Below, in pieces: positions 31,703-42,800 of a DNA stretch of 64,000 bases. Below the pieces are notes generated by a model. It was not told the DNA's origin and made no database searches. It saw nothing but the letters and a program-made list of their open reading frames with translations. Every line of letters begins with the position of its first letter. Position 1 is the stretch's first letter. The position numbers and the translations under genes were made by a program. Origin of the DNA: Elymus sibiricus (lineage: Eukaryota; Streptophyta; Magnoliopsida; Poales; Poaceae); the NCBI GenBank assembly GCA_039707655.1, contig CM077676.1, forward strand, positions 429,451,379 to 429,515,378, given 5' to 3'.

Positions 31703-32540
31703 ATGTTCCACCGCGAAGGCATTATCTCGACCACCTATGTCCACGAATTGCGCGCCTCCATCCTTGCTGCGCTCACCTCCTTGACCCCCCCCCCCCCCCC
31801 CTCCCCCGTCCTCCACGACAAGCTCCTTCTTCCATGTTCCCATGAGCTCTCCCCCCCATCATCATCCCTTCCGCTCCATGAGTCACTATCCTTGGCTAGA
31901 AATTGTGCTAATCTTTGCTCCATTCGTTCTTGGGTGCCGGAGTTGTTGCGCGCCAAGTGCGTCTCGCCGGTCGAGTACTACGCTGCCAAGTGGCCCCTCG
32001 TGCAGCGCCTCGTCGTGCTCGGGATCGCTGACGACTGTCAGGACGTGGACATCGCTGGCGGCATGCCGCCAACCAGGCCCTCTGCTGAAGAGTGGTCAGA
32101 GATCAACCTCCAAGACCCACCACCGCCTCCCTCCGCTGGTGACAAGCACAAGGCATTCATCTCGCCGTGGATGAGCTGAAGCAAGAAGGAGCAGGGCATC
32201 CTGTCGTGGCCGCCCTGGCCCAGGTGAACCTAAACAACCATGCGCCAGTCTCCATGACTGAGAGCTCACCGGTGTAGGCTACGCCGACCGGGAAGGCCGA
32301 GAAAGGGAAGAAGAGGCACCTGACAGCCATGTTCCATGGTAGCGGTGACGATGAGGACAAGGAGCCTGTTGCGGTAGAGGAAGCCTCTGATGAGAAAGGC
32401 AGGAAGAAGAGTTCTTGGGGGTTCAATGGGCTCAAGAAGTGGAAGAAGGTAGGCGCCGGTGGCAATGAGGATGCCCGTGCCGACGGTAATTGCGCCTCGC
32501 CGCGTCCTTCGTATAGAGATTGCTGGCGATAAAGGTGCTT
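31703..32540 (+). pseudogene. Second captured gene fragment inside the MULE, unrecognised
   Basis: The first frame (to the stop at 32179) includes LRAKCVSPVEYYAAKWPLVQ, RLVVLGIADDCQDVDIAGG and SAEEWSEINLQDPPPPP. After a stop, another open stretch encodes KGKKRHLTAMFHGSGDDED and SSWGFNGLKKWKKV. The amino-acid pattern (conserved Trp, Tyr, acidic and basic blocks) looks like real former coding sequence, but I cannot name the family. A run of 17 C (31785-31801) lies within it. It was probably captured by the MULE from a host gene. Confidence 0.45.
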
Positions 32541-32879
32541 CATGCTGCTGTCCCCTCCGGCAATGTCTCTGCTTCCAATTTGAGGACGAGGATTTGGATG
32601 AGGCGATTTGGGGGGAGCGGATTTGTGTGAGGGGCCGTTCTCGCAAAAAAGAACCCCGCATGGTGAGCTTGCACTGCTGGCACGCATGTGGACGGTCAAT
32701 TGGTCAAAGCATATGCCACGTCGGCGGAATACATGGCCCAAGCATACACGGTGACCATCTCTGTTCTCTGATGTGAGCTTCGTGACCGTAATCCAGGTAT
32801 TTCTGAGTCCAGTGACCGAAGTGAATCTTGGGGATGAGTTCAGTTACCGCTGATGAATTTATCTCCTACATCCCTAAAA

Positions 32880-32938
32880 AACATAACCTCCTACATCTCA
32901 TGTTTTTTTGTGAAATCCTAACATAACCTCCTACAACT
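32880..32938 (-). repeat. Micro-insertion with 19-bp flanking repeats next to the MULE
   Basis: AACATAACCTCCTACATCT (32880-32898) and AACATAACCTCCTACAACT (32920-32938) flank CATGTTTTTTTGTGAAATCCT. The same word also stands at 31000-31018 on the other side of the MULE, so it was duplicated around the MULE target site. Confidence 0.55.
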
Positions 32939-33049
32939 CTAAACAAACATAACTGTAACGCCCCTGTCATAGCCAGCGGTTCCTGGCCAATACGCCTGGC
33001 AGGATCTAGACTGGCCCCACATATCAACATTAGTCTTTCATGTGCACTT

Positions 33050-33135
33050 TATCCTCACTCGTGAGAACCCGGGATCAACTTTCGAGATTGGTCATCCATC
33101 CTCGAATCGCTCTAAGCCAAGACCCTGATAAGTAC
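33050..33135 (-). repeat. Diverged 5S-rRNA-like segment
   Basis: The minus strand reads GGGTCTTGGCTTAGAGCG and then GAGGATGGATGACC. This resembles the 5S rRNA internal control region (box A GCGTGCTTGGGCGAGAG, box C GGATGGGTGACC). It is diverged and is probably part of a retroelement that acquired 5S sequence. It is not a functional 5S gene. Confidence 0.4.
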
Positions 33136-33154
33136 CACACGTCAGGTACAAGCA

Positions 33155-33345
33155 TAGTTTTAAATAGCGCGCTAAGCCTCTTAGCGGCGGACCTCTTCGA
33201 AACGCTATAGCGTGCTATAGCGGTGCTATAGCGCGCTATTTAAAATGTTTGTTCATGCGTTTGAACCAAAGTCACTTAGCGCAAGACCTCTTTTAAACGC
33301 TATAGCGTGCTATAGCGGAGCTATAGCGCGCTATTTAAAACCATG
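33155..33345. mobile_element. MITE with GTTTTAAATAGCGCGC ends, 191 bp
   Basis: The left end (TA)GTTTTAAATAGCGCGCTA is mirrored at the right by GCGCGCTATTTAAAAC. It is flanked by a perfect 10-bp repeat, GGTACAAGCA (33145-33154 and 33346-33355). A duplication of 9-10 bp suggests Mutator-type. Two internal copies of CGCTATAGCGTGCTATAGCG make it highly self-complementary. It lies about 500 bp upstream of the NLR-2 start. Confidence 0.65.
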
Positions 33346-33840
33346 GGTACAAGCACATGGTAACTCCAAACGTTTTCGATGGCAAGTTTAGTTATGTAAG
33401 GATGGCAACTTTAGTAGGCAAGCATGCCAACTTTTGTGCTTCAGTTTATTTTTGACAAAAACTTGCAGTGTGTCACTGGAATTTGCCATCCTTGCGTAAC
33501 TGGAATTGCCATCAAAAAACGTCAGGGCTGCATGCTCCTGACGTGTGGCACTTATCGTTTGGGTAACTTTAAGGTTCCTTGTGAATGAGCTGCCAGAAAA
33601 GAAGTAATTCTTTGTTGATATGAGTAGTCTATCATTGTTATTAAGCCAGAAGTTCACAATAACCTCCTATATTTTCTTCATATTTAATATACATACATGA
33701 TTAGGCCTGCAAATTCCGAAGTTAATTTGGTGGGTGCGGTGTGTACTCAAGCCTATAATAAGTCGACCAGCGAACGTTTTTGACAGACAGAAACAGAAGG
33801 GGAGAGAGAGAGAGAAAGATTTTTGGGTGGGTGGGTCAAG

Positions 33841-36800
33841 ATGGAAGTCGTCCGCCTCGTCGACTCTGTGCTAGCGAAGGTAGAGAAAGTGAGGAACTTG
33901 ATCAAGGAAGATAAGAAGCTACGAGGGGATCTCGTCAATGGCCTGGAATTTATCAAGTTCAACATGGCATTGCTGTGTGCCAAGGTAAAGAAGATATCGG
34001 CCGAGGAGAACACTGAGAAGCCGCCGGAGCAATGGGTTTTGCTACTTCAAGATTTGGCGTATGAAATCGAAGACTTCATAGATCTTCGCAAGCGGGACGG
34101 GCAAACATCCGCCCCTGTCCGGCTTCTTCACATAGCCATGGTAACAGACCCCCGTCCCGAGCACATCGCTCGCATCCGCCACTTCAAGGAGCTTATTCAG
34201 AAGATACAGAAATACTGCAACGAAGGCCCGCCGACGCCGCCGACGACCCTGCAGGGTGAAGATCACAGCGCCCACAGCACTCCGGTGGCCGGCACCCCGG
34301 TTAGTCCTAGACCTTCAACCAGTTTTAGTCATGTGCCTGAGCATCTGGGGATCGGCAAAAGCGATCTACTGGAGCTGCTACGTGAAGCCGATGGCGATCA
34401 AAACCAGCTCAAGGTGATCTCCATCGTGGGTTGCAGTGGCTCGGGAAAGACGACCCTCGCACGGGCGGTTTATGACGACCCTTCTGTCATCAAGCAATTC
34501 CCTGATCACCGTGCTTTTGTGGACGCGACCCATTGCAACCAAGTGTACAGCATTCAGCACAGTATTCTCCGGCAAGTTCATGCGGGAGCAGGCAAGATGC
34601 AGACCACCTCCGACATCAAGCAGCTGACAACAAAGCTCCAGGATTTTCTGCGTGACAAAAGGTTTTCTCTCTCTCCTTCTATCTCACGCAGTCATACAGC
34701 AGCAGACAATTACTGTTTGTTAAATTATTAAATTATAGCAAGACCCGATTTTTGGCTGTTCTAACGTAAAACCGCAACTCTAGCTTTTTTTACTGTTATA
34801 TACCGCAGACTCTAGGTGTAAATAGTAACAAATCTAGCTCAATTACGTTGAAGCCAAATCTACCAAATGGTGCCCGCGTGTCATTGAATACAAACATGAG
34901 CTTCAGTCCTACTGTAAAAATAAAAACATGAGCTTCAATCGACTAATGTGCTCTCTCTTTTTTGTGCTCAATTACGTTTTTTTCTTTTTAATTTTTTATT
35001 ATTCATTGTTTTTGATATATCTCATCATTCATGATTACGTTTTTTTTCTTTTAAATTTGTTACTACTTGCCCTAAAGTAGAATTGTGGTTTTGCGTTACA
35101 TTACAACAGCGTCAAGAAATTTGTCTTCATACAATGTTTTTGCCTTAAAACTTCCTGACCTTGGAATAGGTTTTTGCTTGCTGGCCGCGGTGTAGCCATT
35201 CTAAATGTTCATATCTGGCTTTTAGGCCACCTGTAACTCGCGTTTTAGCACGCACATCTGCTGCTTTTGCCCTCTACTTTGTATGCTGACTCTATCCATT
35301 TCTGTGTATACCGTGGTTCAGTGGAAAATTTTAAGGTGGGTTGGCTCCCCCTAGGCCTTTTTTCCAAAAAAATTGTGTAATCCAATAGCCTCGAAGAAAT
35401 ACTTATAAACCAATTCATCTCAAATCAAGAAAACTTCAAGGTTGCAATAGATTTTAATTCATCTAGATGCTCTCTCCAAATAAAAATCATGACACTGACA
35501 CCCCACAAGACTAGATGTTGTTGGCACTTGGCACCACGTTCTCCAAGAGTTGTCTTTGACTATTTCTGTTATGCCCATTTACTCCCCTCAACACTCGACG
35601 TTATTGGCACCATGTTCTCTAAGAGCTGACTTTTGTATTCTATTTGGGCTTACACTAGTGATTAAGTATTTTAAATAGTAATATAGCAGCATAGTTTTCG
35701 TGTATAGTATCTAATCTCAATAACTTTAAGCAAATAAGGGAGAATTTTAGGACTGGGTCACTACTACAACTTGGCACAAGTTATAAGGTATTTTAGAACA
35801 CTCTTCCTAAAACCTGTTCAGTGGTACACGGACCCGTTAGCCTACGAGCAAATCAGATGTTTGTAGCAGGGGGTTTAATAGTACACGTGTCCTGGGTTGA
35901 TAGACAAGACAAGAAATTTGACTTTTGATGTGTTAACTAGACACTTCTTGAAACTTTCTTTTTGCCAGAAAGATACAGAAATGGAAAGCCAATGAAAGCA
36001 TTTTAGTGAAAGACACCTCACAAAATAACTTTTGAGGCACTTCAACAAATACCTTCAATTTAAAGTCCATAAGAGAATATTTGGCAAAACCAACTCAGCC
36101 AATTGTGCTACGAGTCGAGCAAAATATTAGCTCTCAGGTGATAGTTATTAGCACCTACGTAAGCACGATGTGGGACAGGCACGCGAGCTAGATGAGAATT
36201 TCTGGGGCGGTGAAAGGCCGGCACAATGTGCACATCTGAGGGGCAGAAGACTGAATTTTAAGGGAAGAAATCGGTCTTAGGCGAGTGACAAATAGTCGAT
36301 GCCTTCTGTCTTTCTTCCTTGTGTTTCTTTTTTTCATATTCATAACTTAGCTGTCTCTATAGAGACCGAGACATATTCTGAACACTGGAAACTTGTTAAT
36401 ATATGTAGTTTCACATATGCAAATTTTGCAACTTGCATGAAAATGTGCAACTGCACCCAAGTTGCAGTTGCACATTCCAACTCTTTGTAGTTGTAAATAT
36501 TTCTTTTAAAATTTGTTGAAGTCAAATACGTAAAATGTGCATTACACCCAAGTTACACTTTCCCTAACTTTGTATTTCCACGCGTATATTATATGATATG
36601 CAACATACATATCCCAATTTGGACATTTCTAACTCAAAGATTGCACATATGTTATCGTATGCAACAAATGTATGCGCAATAATCAACTGCCCCAAATTGT
36701 ACACTTCTTACAATACTCATGTAGTCGCTGCCAACTAACTCCGACACACATGCCGGAATAACACTCTAATGGGTTGTTTGGTTCCTAACCACACTTTGTC

Positions 36801-39800
36801 ACACCTTAAGTTAGGTGGGTGTTTGGTTCTAGCCACACCTGTCATACACACAAAAAATGTGGTAAGATTCCCTAAGGCAAGCCAAAGTGTGGCTAAGAAT
36901 TTGAGCACCTCAAGTAAGGCAACTGTGGCAAAAATAATGTGGCAACATGTGGCAAAGTTAGTCACCAACCAATATGCACTAGTAGAAAAAGGGCCATTTG
37001 TCCCGGTTCGTAAGGGCCTTTAGTCCCGGTTCTGGAACCGGGACTAAAGCCCAAAACCTTTAGTCCCGGTTTGCTTACGAACCGGGACCAAAGGCCCTCC
37101 ACGTGGCGCTGCCTGGGGCGGGGGAGGGAGGACCTTTAGTCCCGGTTGGTAACACCAACCGGGACTAAAGGTCCTTGCCGGGGGAAAAAAATTTAAAAAA
37201 AAATTTGAATTTTTTTTAAATTATTTTTTTGATTTGTTTTTAAGTTTTATTCCGAATTTCAAATCTTTGAATTATTTGACAATTTAATCTCTAATCATCC
37301 CTCCTCACTGTTTCAAAATTTAATCTCTAGAGTCTCTAATCAGCACTCATTCCAAATCGTCTAACTTCCCGACCGGTCACCCATCCTCTCACTACTCCAG
37401 CCCGAGTACGCTTAACTTTCAGGTTCTATCTCCCCTAGTTTCCAAGTCTGCACTTGTTGTTTTCCTGACAATCTTAAGCTATCAATCCTGTTAACCCTTA
37501 GGTCTTGCTGTCACATGATTTAATTTTTTGAATTCTAAACAATTTTTAAAATAAACAAAATAAGTACTAATAATATTGAATTTCAATGAAAATAAAATAA
37601 GTAATAATATTATTTTATTCATTTTTTTGCCATTTATTCATTTAATATGCCATAATTAATATCTTTAAATCTGTAAATCAAAATTCGACAAATAATATAT
37701 CCATTATAATCAGAAAAATGTGAGGAATCCAAATATGACATCATTTATTTTTTTTAAATAAAATTAATTTTTAAAATTATTAAAATTATTTTTTTTGATT
37801 TGAAATAACTTTTTTTACTTTTGGAATTTTGAGAATCTGAGAAAACTTCACCGGGTAAATCCCGGTGAAATCGAGTCCCAATTTTTCTCTAGTTTTTTTT
37901 TTGATATATTAAACTTTTTTTCTCGACGTCGTATGCAAAAGTTATGGCCGTTTTATATTTTTTTCCCGTTTTTTTGCAAAAAAGGTCAAAATTCATATTT
38001 CAAAATTTCTATACCAACTAGACACTAAAATCTAACTACATCTCGAAGGATTTTATTTTTTGAAGATTTTATCATTTTTTTTTATTTTCTACAAAACTAA
38101 AAAAGGCGATCCACCGGGGGGGGGGGTAGAGTTTGAAAATTTCAGAACCCCTTTAGTCCGGGTTGGTGTCCATCCAATCATACCGTCGACTACACATATG
38201 CTAGCACCGTCCCAGCCAGAGTCACAGCTAAGGCTAACCAAGTCAGAAAGGTATGCGGCCGTCGGCTTCGAAGTATCAAGGTTTCAGACGAAAACTCATC
38301 TGTTACAAAGACATTTCATTTTTTTAAACTTATTTCAACTCCAGACTTTTTGTGTGTGCACCATTCGAAGCCACGCCATCACTTTTCAACCCTTTCTGAC
38401 TTCCTTTGCTATTTTTCATGCATTTACTGATTTTTTTGAGCTAAATGACTCTGAAATTGAAAAGCACTACAAATGAACTCTCAAAAGGTTGAAAGTTGGC
38501 ATGGTATCATCATTTCACTCACATAGCATGTGCTAAAAAGTTGAGAGGGTTACGGCAAAAACTGGATGCACTTCGTGTACAAACTGGACCATCTCATTTG
38601 AAGTATCAAGGTTTCGGACGAAAACTCGTCTGTTACAAATGCATTTTATTTTTTTAAACTTATTTCAACTCCAGACTTTTTGTGCATTCAATATGCACCA
38701 TACTACAACATTTTAAAATCTACAGAAAGAACTAACTAAAAATAATAAAAAACAACAATTAAATGACTAAAACAACTATATAAGCAAAACAGTATTGTTT
38801 TAATTAAAATCCTAATTTAAATTATTCTAAAAATAACCAAATAAATCTTACTGTGACAACAATCTAACACGTGACTAGGAGTAAAAAGAATTAAATTAAA
38901 AACTATTTGTAAACTCAAGTTATTCACAATCTAGGGTTTGAAGCAAATTTGAACAAATTCAAATTTAAACCATTCAAATTTGAAAACTAATGGCACAAAC
39001 AGAAACTAGACAAAATTTTGAATCTAATTCAAAAAGAATCACTCAAAACATCAAATATCTTAAAAGATATAAGCAATTTAAAACAGAAACTAAAAACAGA
39101 AAACAAATGTAAAAACAGGAAAAAAAAACTTTCAGAACCCCTTTAGTCCCGGTTGGTGTCTCCAACCGGGACTAAAGGTCCAACCTTTAGTCCCGGTTGG
39201 TAACACCAACCGGGACTAAAGCCTCAACCCCTTTAGTCCCGGTTGGTGTTACCAACCGGGACTAAAGCCTCACCCCCTTTAGTCCCGGTTGGTGTTACCA
39301 ACCGGGACTAAAGCCTCACCATTTGGTCCCGGTTCCAGCCACAAACCGGGACCAATGGCCCACGAGGCGCATTGGTCCCGGTTCGTGTCTGGAACCGGGA
39401 CCAAAGGGGTCAGACGAGGCCCGGCCGGTGCCCCGGCCTCACGAACCGGGACCGATGCTCCCATGGGTCCCGGTTCGTGAGTGAACCGGGACTAATGGGC
39501 TTTTCAGGGTGGACCAAAGCCCTGTTTTGTACTAGTGATGAGCGTTCGTCCCTTTATTTTGGGCTGGACTAGTGGATTTCATACGTCCGGATCGGCCCGG
39601 CCCAGTATGAGCATTCGCGTTGGAGGCCTAAAAGTGTCCGGACCATTTGGTCTAAACGTATGGGGAAAAATGAGAGCCCTAGTTGAAGATGCCCTTAGGG
39701 CGTTTACAATTGTGCTATCATAGAAGTGTCACATAAAATAAATGTTGAGATGGGGTAGAGAGAAACCAAAAGAAAAATGCTTGCCTTCTCTTAATTAGAA

Positions 39801-42800
39801 GATGAATGTCTATTTAATAGAGATAAAACTAAGAGGTAACCCATTGATCTCTAAACTACATGACGTGTTTAAGATAAGACTATATTATCAGCCTATACAT
39901 GCCCTTATCCCATATACACATACAGTTCTGTTGGTCTTACAGGTGTGATACACACGACAAGGGAGATAACAAACTTTTTTTTTGAAAAGAGGAATATGTT
40001 AATATCGTGAAGATACCAATTACACTTGGCCACTGCACCAACAAGATGTCACATAGACATCGAAGATGCACACAGCCAAAAAGAAAAAAAAAGGCCTCGC
40101 CACAGTGATCAACTCCTCTCAGCCGCAGCACATAAACCACCACCAAAGACAACACCCGAAAAACATAAAAGGTCTCCAAAAGCGACGCCTTCAAGAAGGA
40201 AACAGTGCACAAACGTCGTCATCGCCCGATCCAAGATCTTAGGTTTTCACCTTGAAGAAAGTCCGAGCTCTCAAAACAATACCTTCAGCAAGGCAATTGC
40301 CAGACACAACCAATGAAGGTCAGACCTTAGGTTTTCAACCTGAAAGTCACGACTTGGCACCCGAGGAGCACCACCAAAAATGAAATCCTCCAGTGTTGCC
40401 GCCCCCACTTCTCATTGCTGCTTCTGACAGTTATCAAAAACCTGGCTGGCTCACTCGCCTCCAAGGCCCCCTCCGCCTTACTGATCCTACGATCTCAGCC
40501 ACCATGACTTTCTCCATCGCCGTCGTCTACACCATGGAAATCGAGATACCGACATGTCCCATGGTGTCAACAAACAACAGAGCTTCGCGTGCACCCTCAT
40601 GGAGCCGCGTAGGCTGATATGGACGCGCACGACTGGATTCTATCCAATCCAGATATCCTTGGGCAAGATCTCTGGTAGCAGTTCCGGAACACGTCGACGG
40701 CCAGATCGAGGAGGACCGATCATGCAGATTGTTCCCGTGATGCGAGAAGAGCACTAGGACCGCCACCACACCGCTGCCTCCACCACGCCGACACCATCGC
40801 CGCCATGACGAAGGACACCGGCCCACGCTACCCACAGCCCACGCCGCCGGCTGAAGACGGACGCCAGATCGGGGCGGATCCCGATCCGCCGCCACCCCCT
40901 CGCCTGCACGATCCGCCACCCCGAAGCCCGCCGTGCGCCACCGGTCCCGAGCGCCTCCGCCGTGGGGATCCGCCGCCGCACCACCGCGACCCTCGCCATT
41001 GCGGTGTCCCAGCCCAGCCGCGCCGCCCCGTGGCGGAGGCCATGCGCGAGAAGGCAAAACGCCCGCCGCCGCCGACGCCTGCCAGGCTTTGCCCGGCCGA
41101 GTCCTCTGGCGGCGGCGAGGGAGGAGAGAGGGAGAGGAGGGTGCTAGCGGCGGCGGTAAGAGTGCCCTCCCCATCTCCCACGAGAGCGACATGGGAGGGT
41201 CAGATTGGATCGCTAGATCCGTTTCACGCGAGCTCAATGACTTCCCACGTACGAGCAGGAAAAAAATATTACAACAAGACTAACCAATTGCCTAACAACC
41301 TAATCTCTTATACCGTATGCACCGTTTGGAAGCCCTTTGGATGATCATGTACGCTATGTGCTTCAACATCGTGAAGTGGAGGACCACAAATTGGGACCAA
41401 TCTTTGATCTGGGCTTGTGTCGGTCCATGATCAAAGAGAGAGTTCCGAAGAGCCATTCTTTGCGGCTATCTCGGGTGGATATCACCATGCTTCTGAGCAG
41501 AGTATTGAATGGCTTATTGCCAAAATGACCTTGTCGATATTGGTGCACCTTTCACCATGGACGAGGCTAAGTGAGTCGTGCTTGATTCACCAAGTGACAA
41601 GGCTCCGGGGCCTGGTGGCTTCATAGGAGCGTTCTTCAAGGCATGTCGGGATATTATAAATGTGGATGTCATCGCCGGCATTGATTCTCCAACCTTCATG
41701 CCTCGAATTTTCAATGATTGAAATCCGCCAACATCGCGCTTATCCGAAAGAAAGATGGAGCCGAGGACATCTCCGACTTTAGACGCATTAGCTTGATCCA
41801 TGTCATGGCCAAGCTTATTGAATGACTGATGGTGTATTGTACCTGGGGTGGCCCTTCGGCTGGGAGGCCCGTCACTGGGCTAGCCTTATATCCTAGGAGC
41901 CAAGTCACGGTGAGGGCCCTTCGCCCAATAGAAGACCCGAGTTCTGGAAGGTTCTTCATCTTGGTGACCAACCCAAGGACCCCTCAACCGACCGAGGCTC
42001 AAGGTCGGTTAGGAAACCTGTAACCCTAGGCCTTGTCCCCCCTTTATAAGACGAGTCCAGGGGTAGTTCAAAGAAGCATCTGACTCATAGTCATCGTCTC
42101 GGTAGCACTCATCATCCCATAATTGTAACCCCTCACACGAGGCATTTCCCACCATTAATCAGAGCAAAGAACCTGGGTAAATTGACCGTGTGCGATCCCC
42201 CTGGAACATCCGGTCATGCACCCCACCTTACTGATCAGGCTACTGACTATCTTCAGTATCGTCAGTGAACTCGTCTTGCATGCTTGAAGCGCTTTCATCA
42301 AGAAGGGAAGTATCCACCACAATTTCATGTGTGTTCGCAATCTTGCCAGACAATTCAAACGGAACAAAACTCCCATGTTGCTCTTCAAGCTTGATATTAA
42401 GAAGTTGTTTGACTCGGTGTGATGGGTCTTAGACAAGGGGACCCGTTGTCCCTTCACCACATCCTTAGCAAGGCCACGACAGAAGGCAAGAACCAACCGC
42501 TCCGTGGGAATATTCGCACGCTTCGTGCCTCCCTTTACGCCGACGATGCCATTGTTTTCATTAGGCCCTACAAAGAGGATGTCCGGTTTTGCGCCTCCAC
42601 CCATGACGGGTTTGATGAGGTTACTGGCTTGGTCACTAATTGCAACAAGAGCTTGGTGGCTCCTATTAGTTGTGCTCACATTTATCTACATGACATTCTC
42701 CACCACTTCCTAGCGAAGCTCTCATCCTTTTCCATGCGGTATCTTGGTTTACCCCTCTCGATCACAAAGCTCTAAAGGGTGCACCTTCTGCCACTTGATG

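Larger units (their letters stand above)
31019..32863. mobile_element. Pack-MULE-like element with long TIRs, 1.85 kb
   Basis: The first ~150 bp (31019-31175) and the last ~170 bp (32690-32863) are inverted repeats. AAGCTCACATCAG, TATTCCGCCGACGTG and CATATGCTTTGAC occur in the left TIR and, reverse-complemented, in the right. A perfect 9-bp duplication, TCCTACATC, flanks it (31010-31018 and 32864-32872), as expected for Mutator elements. The GC-rich interior has no transposase but has gene-like segments, so it fits the Pack-MULE class. Confidence 0.88.
36977..39537. mobile_element. Non-autonomous CACTA element, 2.56 kb
   Basis: The left end is CACTAGTAGAAAAAGGGCC. The right end, reverse-complemented, is CACTAGTACAAAACAGGGC. 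ATG flanks both sides (36974-36976 and 39538-39540), the 3-bp target duplication of CACTA. Subterminal TTTAGTCCCGGTT words in both orientations fill both ends. The AT-rich core has no transposase. It sits in the NLR-2 intron. Confidence 0.92.

Noticed and set aside
33823..33840. Earlier NLR-2 start at 33823
   Set aside because: The codon there is TTG. The first ATG, in good context and at the normal coiled-coil start, is 33841.
37372..37434. Functional 5S rRNA gene
   Set aside because: Only about 60 bp match. The 5' and 3' parts of the gene and the T-run terminator are missing.
39139..39500. Bacterial-type terminators or a miRNA cluster from repeated hairpins
   Set aside because: The hairpins are the known subterminal repeats of CACTA elements, mirrored at the other end of the same element.
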